NCBI RefSeq assembly: GCF_901709675.1
Contig: NC_051094.1
Coordinates: forward strand, 13,882,501 to 13,946,500
Source: Syngnathus acus
Lineage: Eukaryota; Chordata; Actinopteri; Syngnathiformes; Syngnathidae
Direction of reading: 5' to 3'
DNA length: 64,000 bases
The notes under the pieces were generated by a model. That model was not told the DNA's origin. It was given only the letters and a program-made list of their open reading frames with translations, and searched no databases. This document shows positions 25,201 to 35,392 of this stretch, one piece after another (the first letter of the stretch is position 1; every line of letters starts with the position of its first letter). The translations under genes were made by a program, and so were the position numbers.

Positions 25201-26076
25201 TTCCTAATGTATATATGTCAACACAATGTTTAAACACTGGCGTATGTTTAATACTGGGAGTTTCGATTTCTATTTAACCAAAAGAATAAATCCGTTGCAG
25301 CATATCTATGTTTTGAGTCACACCTTGTCAAAGAAAGCGCAGAAACATTGATTTGTCAAAGAAATACTGATAGACAGTTGGAAGGATAAATACTCAGCAT
25401 TAAAACGAGTATCACTTTATTCCATAGCCACACTCTTGCCCACAGAACATGTCTAATATGCACTTAAGTGTTTATTTAATGCAGGTGAAGGGTGAAACAC
25501 TATCGATAAAGGTGTCGCTCTAAATGCAGCCTTGACCATTACTTGTTTTATTTCGGAAAATATAATGGCGTCTCCGTGTCGGACTTCCTGCTATGCTATT
25601 TCTACTCTCGAGCGGATCCAACTACCTTACTCCCACTCTGAAACATTTATATACAAGACTTGAAAATCTCCCTGTACAGGTCTGGAAACGTGCAAATTTA
25701 CACAAGTAAACCTCAGACCTTTTTCTGAACACTCGTCATCGGATTGACAATGCATAAGAAGAACGAAACTCATACTGCTATTTCAAACAGTCATATAAAC
25801 GAGCGGGTGACCTGACGTTACAGTCATATTGTTTATCACGGGACAACAGCATCCAATTTCAAGATTTCCCCATGAACAGGTGACATCAACGTTTTTGAGT
25901 ACAGTACGCGACAAGCGTGCAAGTCGTGTTACCTGTTTGACCCGTCTTTACGGTGACATTCAGTAAATCTCCTTCAACAACTCTTTTTTTTAAGTTTTAC
26001 TACAACTGTTACTCACTTTATGTTCTTGATCGTCATGGAGTTCGGCGCAGTAATTAGTAAGTAGACTCGAAGACAT
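1130..26076 (-). CDS. hk2: Hexokinase, HK2-like, 18 coding exons, complete
   Basis: Phosphorylates glucose to glucose-6-phosphate with ATP, the entry step of glycolysis. Exons in transcript order: 26017-26076, 25012-25174, 23731-23879, 21871-21990, 20709-20804, 20282-20381, 13796-13979, 10502-10663, 9983-10216, 8754-9058, 8532-8677, 6413-6532, 6105-6200, 3256-3355, 2933-3116, 2205-2360, 1343-1579, 1130-1274. All junctions are GT-AG and the frame is continuous, giving 918 residues (human HK2 has 917). Two lobes repeat the hexokinase fold. Each keeps the NDTVG motif with the catalytic Asp (D208, D657), SFPC, WTK, GTGTN, EWGAFG and GSGKGAA. Odd points: the N-terminus reads [13 protein letters not shown] instead of the hydrophobic mitochondrial-binding helix, and the phosphate-1 loops read LDLGGSTFR (82-90) and LDLGGSSFR (532-540). 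HK2 rather than HK1 is chosen from overall similarity and synteny; a teleost-specific HK2 paralogue remains possible. Confidence 0.93.
1846..1910. repeat. (GT)n(GA)n microsatellite in hk2 intron 16
   Basis: About 30 bp of GT dinucleotides runs directly into about 35 bp of GA with one interruption. Confidence 0.9.
2444..2771 (+). mobile_element. hAT-type MITE, copy 1
   Basis: About 328 bp with ends matching the CAGGGGTGTCAAAC type: GTGTCAAACTCA at the left, GAGTTTGACACCCCTG at the right. It is flanked by ATGTAACG and ATGTAATG, an 8-bp target duplication with one mismatch, as expected for hAT insertion. No transposase is encoded. It lies in hk2 intron 15. The reverse complement of copy 2 (3529-3853) matches it along its whole length, about nine bases in ten by eye. 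Confidence 0.88.
3529..3853 (-). mobile_element. hAT-type MITE, copy 2, inverted to copy 1
   Basis: About 325 bp, starting CAGGGGCGTCAA and ending TTTGACACCTCCG, with a perfect 8-bp target duplication GTATACAA on both sides (3521-3528 and 3854-3861). It lies in hk2 intron 13 in the opposite orientation to the copy at 2444-2771, so the pair brackets exons 14 and 15. Confidence 0.92.
3965..4028. repeat. Two-copy 32-bp tandem duplication
   Basis: The unit beginning AGAGCAGCTTTGCTAACC is present twice in a row without differences, in hk2 intron 13. It looks like a recent slippage or duplication event. Confidence 0.85.
4622..5135. mobile_element. Interspersed repeat fragment, class unresolved
   Basis: A GC-richer block inside AT-rich hk2 intron 13. 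It contains the phrase CAGCCGGATGCCCTTCCTGA, which I recognise from dispersed fish repeats. It begins next to an (ATC)n run and ends near GAAGAAGAA. No intact frame is present; the open frame crossing it (4410-4937) is interrupted by poly-T and simple repeats. Confidence 0.55.
7610..8110 (+). mobile_element. LINE 3'-end remnant, probably L2/Rex-like
   Basis: The stretch around 7641-7990 reads like the decayed C-terminus of a non-LTR retrotransposon ORF2. It is followed by a 3' UTR rich in CTTGCACTACTCCACTTGCA-type repeats. Frame shifts prevent a continuous product. It lies in hk2 intron 11. The clade is a guess from pattern recognition. Confidence 0.5.
9152..9207. repeat. (GGAT)n tetranucleotide repeat
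   Basis: About 14 near-perfect GGAT units in hk2 intron 9. The same motif forms the tail of the SINE family in this window, so it may be what is left of a SINE insertion. Confidence 0.85.
10924..12757. mobile_element. Composite inverted-repeat element, copy A
   Basis: The left edge starts TACCGTTTTTTTCCGTGTAT; the right edge ends TAGTCCGAAAATTACGGTA. About 840 bp at the right (about 11920-12757) closely matches the right part of the element at 18677-20225, including the GCTTTTACGCACGCCCGGT block. Parts of that block also occur inverted at about 11660-11790, so a long imperfect hairpin surrounds a CG-rich core. The two ends differ, so this may be two related elements side by side. It lies in hk2 intron 7. 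Confidence 0.6.
12768..13230. mobile_element. hAT end and LINE ORF2 remnant
   Basis: CAGGGGTGGGCAAACGT at about 12768 is a hAT-type end with no matching partner that I can find. At about 13085-13230 the sequence resembles the very end of a LINE ORF2: in one frame the peptide ends [15 protein letters not shown]. The rest of the ORF is missing. Confidence 0.5.
15187..15899 (-). mobile_element. TA-flanked inverted-repeat transposon, deleted copy
   Basis: 713 bp between TACCGTATT and AATACGGTA. The reverse strand near 15393-15515 carries a coding-like tail including [14 protein letters not shown] and EDEDFG, also found at 21233-21352 in a related element. The middle of any transposase is gone. 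The flanking TA and acidic tail suggest a Tc1/mariner-superfamily (pogo/Tigger-like) derivative, which is an inference. It lies in hk2 intron 6. Confidence 0.6.
16507..18289. mobile_element. hAT-like end sequences and transposase remnant
   Basis: CAGACATATCCAAAG at the left and GGACACCCCG at the right resemble hAT termini. The flanking 8-mers do not match, so they may belong to two insertions. Between them, on the minus strand at about 16978-17043, a short peptide containing AYDAAFKLK resembles the start of a Brinker/pogo-type DNA-binding domain and ends in a stop. No full transposase is present. Confidence 0.35.
18975..19195. mobile_element. Tc1-like transposon end fragment
   Basis: It ends with GGCCGAATACTTTCGCAAGG followed by CACTGTA, the type of terminus seen in fish Tc1-like elements. 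Its first 187 bp recur at 45555-45741 with three differences. It is nested in the inverted-repeat element 18677-20225. Confidence 0.7.
19269..19590. repeat. 118-bp tandem array, about 2.7 copies
   Basis: Units start at 19269, 19387 and 19505, each with GGCTTTTACGCACGCCCGGT (one base changed in the third), followed by GGAGCTCTCTT and GGTGGATGGGGCTCGG. Related units occur in both orientations at 11660-12110. Open frames on both strands here are by-products of the repeat. Confidence 0.85.
20890..21521 (+). mobile_element. Inverted-repeat transposon, deleted copy with coding tail
   Basis: The left end TACCTTATTTTCC and right end GGAAATTACGGTG are imperfect inverted repeats. The plus strand at 21233-21352 encodes the same acidic tail as 15187-15899, including [14 protein letters not shown] and EDEDFGG. 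The internal CCAATCAGAGGACATTACGT block is also shared with that element in opposite orientation. It lies in hk2 intron 4. Confidence 0.6.
22430..22660 (+). mobile_element. hAT-type MITE
   Basis: 231 bp starting CAGGGGTCGGGAACC and ending GGTTCCCGACCCCTG, which are perfect inverted ends. A perfect 8-bp target duplication GTGTAGAT occurs on both sides (22422-22429, 22661-22668). It is non-coding, in hk2 intron 3. Confidence 0.95.
23337..23699 (+). mobile_element. tRNA-headed SINE, full-length
   Basis: A 5' head with an A-box-like TGGGTAGCACG and a perfect B box GGTTCGATTCC (23391-23401), a body with GTGTGGAGTTTGCATGTTCT, and a GGAT-type tail. It is flanked by a 9-bp target duplication TTAATCACA (23328-23336, 23700-23708). 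It lies in hk2 intron 3; its downstream duplication ends 21 bp from the 5' splice site of exon 3. Confidence 0.88.
24147..24232 (+). mobile_element. LINE 3'-end fragment
   Basis: GGCCAATAAAGCTGATTCTG is the typical 3' end of fish L2/CR1-type LINEs. Only the last tens of bases are present, in hk2 intron 2. Confidence 0.55.
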
Positions 26077-26250
26077 GGTTGCTGGTGATTTAGTCTGTCC
26101 TTCTTCAAATGGTTAACTCCGGATACTTTTTTCAATTAAATTGATTGCACAAACACGGTCCAGTTTCTTGTGTTTGCGTTTTGAAATTACATACTCTGTT
26201 AGAAGAAAGAAAAAAAAAAAAAACACTGCTTCCGGGACTTCTGGATTTGA

Positions 26251-26281
26251 TGACGTCACGTACATTCTCAACGCTGATTGG
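26251..26281 (-). promoter_or_regulatory. Candidate hk2 promoter: CRE and CCAAT motif
   Basis: A palindromic TGACGTCA lies at 26251-26258 and CCAAT (minus strand) at 26277-26281, 175-205 bp upstream of the hk2 start codon. Mammalian HK2 promoters are known to use CRE and CCAAT elements. That these work in the same way here is an inference. Confidence 0.5.
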
Positions 26282-26359
26282 CTGTTAAATAGGCACGCCG
26301 ATAACCACTACGTCCCGTTTGGATATATACTTCCAGCGCGTAGTTGTCCGCTCTAGAGT

Positions 26360-27871
26360 ACGGAAAAGGGTGGGAAAGGATTATGGCCAGTGAAGAAGGA
26401 AAAAAAGGAGGGTGACAGCATTTTTACTTTAAAGTCAGAATTCCCACTTCAAAGTCAGAATTTTGACCAATTTGTGAGAACTTTCAAAGTTGGCGTTTAA
26501 ACTTCTTCTGTTGAAGTGAATTATCGACAGTTTTCTTTCCATGTCAATGCAGTTGTGGAATTATCTTCCAAATTGTATCCACATCTGTCTAATCCATTTC
26601 CGTAGTGGTGATAATCCGGATCAATATTTAAGAAAATGGGTTCCAAAAAGTCCCACCTAGCTACAAAAACAGATATGCTCACACCTCATTGATTAAAGTA
26701 CCTAAGCATACAATTATATTCACAAATTAAATCAATAAAAGAAACATTTTAAGCATATAATTACACCTACACACCAAATCAATAAAGGAGACATAACTAG
26801 ACATTTTTTTATATGTGATCGACTAAGTGGTAAAGATTTTTTTTTTGAAACTTCATGATTTGATATGTATTTTTGTGCACCTTGAAATAACAAATGTTCT
26901 TTAGAATATTGCCTGAATATCTTAATGAACTTTTTAACTGTTCAATGCATGCCTGTGTGGGCTCCTTCAAATCCAAAGCGGCCGGAAATAAAGCTTGGAT
27001 GACCTCCGGAATAATTTATAAACACTTCTAAATATGGATAATCATGCCCCTGGGTGCTGTCCTCGCTCCTTGTCCTTGAGAATGTGGTGAATGGTCTTTG
27101 TTGCTTCGCTGGTCTCCAAAAACACTCGGTGGACAATGGCTGGCAGGTAGCACTCCGGTGACACACGGCTGATTGGGAAAAGATTTTATTCAACCGATGT
27201 CAGAGTGATGTCTCTCCAAAAGTTCGAGTGGCCCCAAAAGCAAAGATGTTCGCCCCAAAAAGCCAAGCCGTTCCTGACAGACAAGCCTATCTTATACCTG
27301 CCCAAACCGTTGATGTCATGGCTTGGAGTAACAGCTGCCGTTCGTATTTTAGTCTACTGGTTACTTCCGATGCCCTTAAAAGGGCATGGACAAAGGTCTT
27401 CCTGGTCACGGACGAATGGCCCTTCCATATTCTAAATACCTACACATTACTGAAACTAGAGCTTCTCTGTACCGCAAAAATAGCTTAGGGTCTTCTCACT
27501 GCTGCTAGGTCGCCATCTAAGGTGACATACAGAGACGCATAGAATCCAAAATTTCACTACAAGAACAATAAAATCCGAGTGCAATGCCGTTATAGACATG
27601 CACATCCCGTGATTGGTGAGCTCGTGAGGTAAACACCGCGTGGACCTAAACTATTTTCCAAAACCGGAAATGACCTAAATTTATTTTAGCAAGGCGGGAA
27701 ATTCAGGTCAAAGAGCATGTTAACTAGATGCTGCGCAGGTGTGGACAACCACGCACGTCATTACTCTTGTGCAGTCCAGTTTCTCCCCTCACTGTCTCGG
27801 CCTGAGGCTGTTCTATTCATCAATGACCACCGGGTAATTCACATGAGCGTAATTAGTTTTTACCTGATAAA
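26360..27871. other. hk2-figla intergenic region
   Basis: The two genes are divergently transcribed, so this stretch should hold the figla promoter and the distal hk2 upstream region. CAGGTG at about 27736 is an E-box type motif. I see no coding exon; the open frames at 26942-27488 overlap on both strands and match nothing I recognise. Confidence 0.5.
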
Positions 27872-30075
27872 ATGAACGTGCCCCAGGAGGAGTTGATGAG
27901 TGACATTTTGAGGCGTGTGATTGGCGAATCGGCTCTCCCGGTTTACAGCAACGTCGAGAAATTCAAACGAGTCAACGACGGCTACGTAGTTGCTGAGGAC
28001 TTACACGAAAGTGTGAGGAAAAGAGAACAGGTCAATGCTAAGGAGCGGCTTCGGGTGAGTGAGTGAGTGATAATAACCTCGAATTGAATTGGATTGTTAC
28101 GTGCAACTATAGGCAGCATGAGTCACCAACCATCTACAATAGTGACAATGTACTTGGCTACCACTGATTAGTCCGGAGGGCTAAATTACCTATAACCACT
28201 TTTGGAGATAAGATCGGAGGACGGCGTTATTTGTCAAGTAATAACTTCTCAGAAGATGGAACATGTTTATTTACTGTACAGTCGACGAGGGGATTGGCAC
28301 AGACTCAGGCCACAAATAGCTACAAATTGCGTGTAATCTCCCCCCCATTGAAATATTGGAAAAAGTCTTGGAGACTCACCTGACCTAATAGTATGTTAGT
28401 GTTAATACTGCTCATCTTTGTGAAGACATTCATGTTGATGACTTATCACAATAATTCGAAAACAAATATGTATATACCTACTATATACATAAATTAGTGC
28501 ATATATATGCAACACTAATTTAATAAATTTCCCGCTAGTGTTCCCATATTAAATGAGAACTTCCAAAAGTCTATTTTGATTTGACTCGTGTCATGAGAGT
28601 CAAATTCATAAATTTGGGTGTGTACATTATTATCTTTGTTTCTTTACAAAGCACTATCAGTGATTCTAACAGAAAGCAATAAAGGCTGCTGATTAATTTG
28701 TTGTTGTTGCTACTGAAAAATGGAGTCACCGTTAGCATTCAGATCATTTTCATTGTGTTTTCAACTTTGTAGATACGGAACCTTAACACCATGTTCTCAC
28801 GCTTGAAGCGAATGGTACCTCTGATGCGACCTGACCACAAGCCCAGCAAAGTAGACACTCTTAAAGCTGCAACAGAGTACATTCGATTATTACTTGCAGT
28901 TTTGCAAGACACAGAAACGGTATGTCTTGTGATTTTGCACGCAGTTTGTTATTTTTGAGTTGCTCAAATATCGTTGCTTTGTGCTCATTAGACTGAGAGC
29001 AGTGAGACCGATTTCCTAAACAATGCGATCTCCTTTGGTCAATCAGAAGGCTTTGACAGTGATCTTTGGAGAGTGGATGATGTAAGTCTGTTTTATATTA
29101 AATTGAGTTTTATGCATGTTAAGAATATAATAGAGGTGCTCTGTGTGTACCATACATGTTTATTCCTAGTCCTTTGTCCTCTGTCGCACATATTCAAACC
29201 ACCTAGGAGGTGTCTTGACACATTCTCACATAAACATGCCCTGTAAATAGGCTTTACATGATCAAGATTTTGGACTAGAGCAGCGAGTTAAAAAAACTAA
29301 ATCAAAAGTCAAAGTCAGCTTTATTGTCAATCCCTTCATATGTCAAGACACACAAAGAAACCGAAATTCCGTTTCCTCCATCCCACGGTGACGAGACATA
29401 CAAGTAGGCGACACAAAACAAAAACAAGAAGGCACGTTGAAAGAAGGTATTACGTTGAAAATAAATAATAAATGGTAACCTCTCAGAAGATGGAACATGT
29501 TTATTCACTGTACAGTCGGCGAGGGGATTGGCACAAATAGCCAAAAATTGTGTGAATCCCCCCATTGAAATATTGGAAAAATATATTTAGTATTTGGAGA
29601 AAAAATACTGTAACTAGTTTTAAACCCTTAAAAATTCTCCCAAACATGCTGATAAACATTGAATACAGTCCATAGAAAATGCAGGGTCCAACATCCCACT
29701 GCCAAGAAATCTCCAATTATAATAAAAATTTGAAAAAATGTTTATCTGATGAGAAATCTTGGATTATTATTGATGGCAGCATAGAATGTCCTTGGAGTAA
29801 AAGCGATTGCAGTAGTAATGTGTTATTTTGCAGATGGGTGTAAAGGAGTAAATTATTTATTTATTTTTGCATGGATTCCATTTCAGTTTCTGAATATGTC
29901 AGAGGACCATGCTGAAGATGGCTTCACCATGCCCTCTGAATCAGGAACAGAAGATGGAGATCAGACCAGGCTGGTCTTACAACATTGTGCGCTGCCTGCA
30001 TACCAGCTCATCATTCAAGTAGCACCCGACCAATCTTTGGTAACTCCGATGCTATGTGTGTGTTTGGCCTCCTGA
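27872..30075 (+). CDS. figla: Factor in the germline alpha, bHLH transcription factor
   Basis: A germ-cell bHLH regulator that binds E-boxes with an E-protein partner and controls oocyte genes such as those of the egg envelope. Exons: 27872-28054, 28773-28919, 28992-29081, 29887-30075, all joined in frame, giving 202 residues. The basic region and helix 1 span about residues 50-75 (NAKERLR, then IRNLN); helix 2 follows [15 protein letters not shown]. The spacing and KPSKVD motif are those of FIGLA, and ADD2 next door agrees with mammalian synteny. The last exon is read to its TGA, but a possible donor GTAACT after residue Q-S-L (about 30041) would allow a further exon, so the last dozen residues are uncertain. 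The tandem GTGA donor of exon 1 is unusual. Confidence 0.95.
28242..29585. repeat. Duplicated ~110-125 bp segment in figla introns
   Basis: The segment beginning CTCAGAAGATGGAACATGTT occurs at about 28245-28366 (intron 1) and again at about 29481-29581 (intron 3). It includes GAGGGGATTGGCACA and CCCATTGAAATATTGGAAAA. The second copy lacks a few internal bases. It follows a CAAAGTCAGCTTTATTGTCA repeat at about 29307, so it may be part of a dispersed element. Confidence 0.7.
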
Positions 30076-30530
30076 AACAGAATAAGTTGTATGAAAAAGT
30101 ATTTGTGTGTGCTGTCAACAGTAGTTTGCAAAAGTGGGGCACCAAGCAAATGGGTTACATGACAGGAATATTCACAGGTCTTCATCCATTTGTGAAGTAC
30201 AAACAAATTCTATAGGTAATGGCAAATAATTATAGTTTATCGATCAGACAACAGACTTGTTTCTGCCATTTTTGTGAGATGATTTTGCTGTAATCATGTC
30301 ACACAGATGCTTTCAGAATAAGAATGCTCTACCTTGTAGAGTAAAATAGTAGAATGTACACTCACTTCGATCTTTAGTGCACGCACAGCGGAATAACTGA
30401 TCTTTGACCACCCATAGTGTTGCAAGCCAGCTGCGACATTTACATTGACCATACTGCATAATTTTGATGTGTTTGCATATCTTTGGGGACATGCAGATGA
30501 AGTTTCGTCAAATTTGCGAAACAAAAGTAT

Positions 30531-31516
30531 CAGAGATGGGACCAAGTCACACATGTGCAAGTCTTAAGTGAGTCTTAACCTTCAAGTCTCAAGCAAGTCC
30601 CAAGTCATTTTTTTCTTGGGCAAGTCAAGTCCTTAAATAGGTCAAGTCCAAGTCAAGTCCTTAAATAGGTCAAGTCCAAGTCAAGTAACTTTATTATTGC
30701 AATTTTACCCGCAGAATCTGATCTTAGTAACGTGAAAAGACAAGATATAAGTAACTTTAAGTAACCATCATTGTCCAACGTGTCTAACTCGTTTAAAAAA
30801 TATGACAATAATTTGGATTTGCACTGTAATTACTGATATTCAGTAAAATACACCATGCAATCAAACAAAAAAGAAATTACCTCATACAATGATTGACAGC
30901 TCAATCTAAACAAATGAACGTCTGCCGACAGTGTCTGACACATTTGAGTTGCAAATATGAAAAAATAATCTGAAAGAAGAAACGCATTAAAGAGCATTAG
31001 AAACATATTGTTTCATCTGTAACATCTGGAGACACCAGAGCGCTATAAACTTCAAACGGACAAAGTTTGAAGTTGTCGTCTGGCTGTCTGAAATGTTTCT
31101 GTTGCATATCTTGGACTGTGCTGTCCGTCTTTTGCCGTCATAAAGGTAATTACGATAGCCGAAGGTACCGCTCCCGCTGACATGTTTGTGCATGTCTGAT
31201 ATAAAGGGGCGTGATTCTCCAATAAACACGTTCGGTAGGTAGAGAGGGCACGACTGATTGATTGACAGGGTAGCGATCCAATCATGACAATGCCATTCTC
31301 AGCCTGCGCTCCTACCGTGTTATCGATATTACTTTTTTAAATGTATTATTAATTTTATATTCAAACTGAAAACATAAACTAAATAACACTGAAGTCATCG
31401 TGTCCCGAGTCTTTAACTTCCAAGTCGAGTCTCAAGTTTTTTTATTTTTGTCAAGTCACAAATCATCACAACAGCGACTCGAGTCCAAGTCACAGTGACT
31501 CGAGTCCCCATCTCTG
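30531..31516. mobile_element. 986-bp hAT-type non-autonomous element
   Basis: The left end reads CAGAGATGGGACC, the right end GAGTCCCCATCTCTG. A perfect 8-bp target duplication AAAAGTAT is present on both sides (30523-30530, 31517-31524). The ends are filled with diverged GTCAAGTCC-type repeats, typical of this fish family. No transposase frame. Confidence 0.92.
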
Positions 31517-33774
31517 AAAAGTATACACTGCACTTAAATTTGTTACCTTACCTTTGTTGGCTAAATGTAACAATTTCAAGAGCACGCTAAATGTGCTACG
31601 CAGCATAAGGCTTATTGCCTATGTCCAATTTATTTGATGCGCATTCGTTTTTTCTTATATTTAGGAAGAATGACTGGTCTAGGATGGCAGCAGTAATGCA
31701 TCGTTCTTTACAGTGAGGATAATTGAAAATCAAGGCAAAACACAGATGCTGGTAACAAGCATATTAGTAACTCCTTTGTCTTAATGAAACAAGATTGTCT
31801 CATGATGGAGCTCCATGACAACATCTGGCTCTCGGGATTATTTCTCCATGGTTGCGGGCTATTTTAATCACATGAAGCGGACTGACGCGTTACAGTTTTG
31901 CCAGGACATTTCTAAGACAACCCTGGGAAACAATGCAGTTGCCCTTGCCTATTGGAGTGTTGGTATTCAGATGTTCTTTTGAGAACTTAAATGTAATTTT
32001 CTGACCAACTCACTTTACCTAACTATGAATGACCCTAATGTGTCTGTGTGAATAGGAATTGTTGTCAAGGACTTATGTTGACTTGTTCTTGGACTGAAAG
32101 ATGACCATTCTATCTGAGACGCTTGGGTAATTGGAAGTTGTGTGTCTTTTTCACTCACTCACTCACTCACTCACTCACTCAACTCTTCTGGAAGCTTGAA
32201 AGAACTGCATTGATCCAAAAAGACCAGCAGATGGTAGTATAGTGCAAAAGTAGTTTGGAATAGGACAACAACTTGCTGGATATACACAAGTAGAGGTTAA
32301 CAAAAGTACTCTTTAAAAGCTTCATTCCTGTGCTAAGTGGCATGAATTATAAGCACGCACGCAACCCCCGTGGAGACAAAGCAGTACAGAGGATGGATGG
32401 ATGGATGGATGGATGGGTGTTTTATGATAGAAAGTAACAAGTGAAAATTATGTCTGTGTCAAGGTTTCAATCCAAGTATTTAAATGTGTGAGTAGCTCTG
32501 TCGTGATGATGGATGATCTGGACTTTTGACCTTAACCAGAATACTGACTGAATGTAAATGTAGTGATGAGCCCTGCGGCCTATAGGATGGGATTGAGAGG
32601 CATAGAACACAGCCAACTTTCCTATCCGGCTGAGAGTATCTTGTGAGTGGATTGAAATGTCCACAACTGTCTAAATGTCGACCAAGATAGCATTTAGCTG
32701 CCAACACAACCATCTTTGGTCACTAGAATGACTGGCAATGTGTAAACTTATTTGACAGAGAATTGATCCTCCTCTTGTCGGGTTGAAACCAAGTGAAGTG
32801 AGATATATGGTGTCACCATATGGTGTTATTAAAAGCATTATATAAGTGCATTCCATTTGCCATGTTTACCATTCCTATGCTATAAAAAATAGCGTCTTTT
32901 AAAAGAGGCATAATACGCTGACACTTCTTTTAATGCGGGCAGGATCGATTACTTGCAGTCCACCTCCTCTTCAGGGTAGGTCTCAGTTCCTTTGCGCCAG
33001 GAATAGTGAGGGGTAACTGTATTTTGGTGGATTATTTCCTACATGTGCATAAAGCACAAACTAGTCATGTAAATCGTCCAGGGATGAGACTTTAATCACT
33101 TTCATCGATGGCAACTTTCTTGGAAAGTTAAGTTTGTGGAAAACAAAGAAGAAATGGTTTGACATGCATTCTTCTTTTTTCAATATTTGTCACAATGCTT
33201 TGCTTGTGCTTTAGAAATCAAGACACTCATGGAGCTGACAAATGCTAACCCTCGGTCGGTTTACGAATTTGCACCGTTAAGTGTTATTAAAGGGATGGGA
33301 CCACTCCAACTGCAATCACATGGCAATAGACAATTACAAACGGCGAACACAAAGCATTTGATTGTGTTGTCGTACACGTTGTACCTAACAGTCAAACTAT
33401 TGACTAGTTTTTTGTCTTGTGTATTTGTTGATTGAGGGTGAAGAGGTTGTGATTGAGGCAGCTCCACACAGCAATTTTCTCCATACTTCACCGCTTCAAT
33501 GAGCTTGCAAGATGCAGCATTGTCTGCTACCTACTGCTTTGACAAAAGCTGACCTTGTACAATGTATAAGAGACAAATAGTTCCTGTGTGTGTGTGTTTT
33601 TAAGCAGTTTTCTTTTTCTCTTAAAACCGTATTGTATAACCTTTTGGCTACAGACTAAAAACAGTTGGATCAAATGTGTTTGCTACATATTGTCCCCAAA
33701 TGCTGAGTCTAATTCAGTTTCTGGGTTGTTGTGATTTTGCTTGGTTATTTTTATTTTATTTTTGGTCACACATT

Positions 33775-33852
33775 CACACAATCATATGCAGGAATCGAAC
33801 TCACGGTTTCAGCACACAAGACAGACAAGTGTACCCCTACACCATCAGAGAC
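33775..33852 (-). mobile_element. tRNA-related SINE head remnant
   Basis: On the minus strand GGTGTAGGGGTA is followed by GAGTTCGATTCCTGC, an A-box/B-box arrangement with tRNA-like spacing. The acceptor stem does not pair, so it is not a working tRNA gene. Confidence 0.45.
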
Positions 33853-35088
33853 TTACTGTGATTTTGCTTAGTAATCTATGCAAATGTTAGGTCACAATAA
33901 CTGCAAACCCTAAATATCAGCTTGATTTGGTCATTCAGCGCACATATTTTGCAGTGACGAACACCATAATTGTAAAACTTAGTAGAGAATAATATTAGTA
34001 TCACCTTAAAGTCCAGAATAAGTAATTTAAATCAGTAGTTCAACAAAGTAGAGGCAGGATCAGGAAAAGTGTGACTTGTGATATTCCGGCACGCATATTT
34101 GCTGTTACATAGACTATTTTTGTTGTTGTTTGTGTTACTATCATAATTTTAATTAGCCGTGTTACAATTGAGTCATAGATTTAGTTTTTCAGACCAGTAT
34201 GAGCTGAAAGGGTGTAAAGCAGCATTGTATTGCCCTCTCGTGGTAAAGTGTTTGACTACACTTTCATAAATGTATAGCGGGCTGCGTATCGTTTTAATCA
34301 CTCGTGACAGTTCCATTACATTTATTCAAACCCATTCCAAATTACGTTTGTCTGGGGGGGGGGTCAGTTGGCCGAAAGTTTTTAAAATGTATATTGAATA
34401 ATTTTTAGTGCAATTGTACATGGTTAAAGTTTTCTTCAATCAGAAGGCTGTTGAATGGAATTATTTTGGGAACATTGTCAAATTTTGTTTTTTTTCTCCT
34501 CCCCAGGGTTCGATCCTATGAAGAAAATCATTCACGAAGATCAAAGAATGTGCCTTTTTATTTATTTATTTTTATTTTACTTTTGAAAGTTGTATTATTT
34601 TGTTGTAATTGGTCACTACTATGGAAAAAATAATTTCACTAAATGTGACCTTGGTAATGTTTATTATATACAACTTGAATTGATTTGCCATGATAGCAAA
34701 TCTTTAAGTTTGGTACTTGGTGTACCATGTGCAAGTTAATTGGGGGAAATTCATTTAAATATATACATATATATTTTTTTGCCTGTTTACACCATTGTGT
34801 CTGAAGTTTTCTGAAGTGCTGCACTTCTGCCACAGTCAAGGTTATTTGAGCAAAATAAAATAAAAAAAGCATAAAAAAGCCATGGGGAAATTACTATATC
34901 ACTTAAAATAAAAATAACAGCATATTTCTTTTTGACCATTGTCAAATATTACTACCGAGTGTCCCAGAATTTATTTTTGATTCATTACAAACTGTAAAAA
35001 ACGGAAATATGTTATGAATTAGAATGTGGACGATAAACTAAATCGAATAGTAATCGATTTAACAATTTTAATAATGGAGTCCTAGTTT

Positions 35089-35392
35089 GGGGGTGGCATA
35101 GTGGTCAACTGGTTAGCCCATCCTCCTCACAGTGCTGAGGTTGTGGGCTCAATTCCGGGTCCGGTCTTCCTGCGTGGAGTTTGCATGTTCTTCAGGGTAC
35201 TCCGGTTTCCTCCCGCATCCCCAAAACGTGCACGGTAGCCTGATTGACCACTCCAAATTCGCCATAGGTTTGAGTGTGAGTGCGAGTGGTTGTTTGTTTG
35301 TGTGCCCTGCAATTGGCTGGCAACCAGTTCAGGGTATCCTGAAGTCAGCTTGGATGGCTCCAGCGCGCCTGTGACCCTCGTGGGGAAAAAGT
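35089..35392 (+). mobile_element. tRNA-headed SINE, diverged copy
   Basis: Same family as 23337-23699: TGGTTAGCCC near the A box, a diverged B box GGCTCAATTCC, GCGTGGAGTTTGCATGTTCT, then TGTGCCCTGCAATTGGCTGG. The tail is lost. Confidence 0.8.

Noticed and set aside
33775-33852. tRNA gene
   Set aside because: Only A and B boxes are tRNA-like. The acceptor stem does not pair; SINE remnant preferred.
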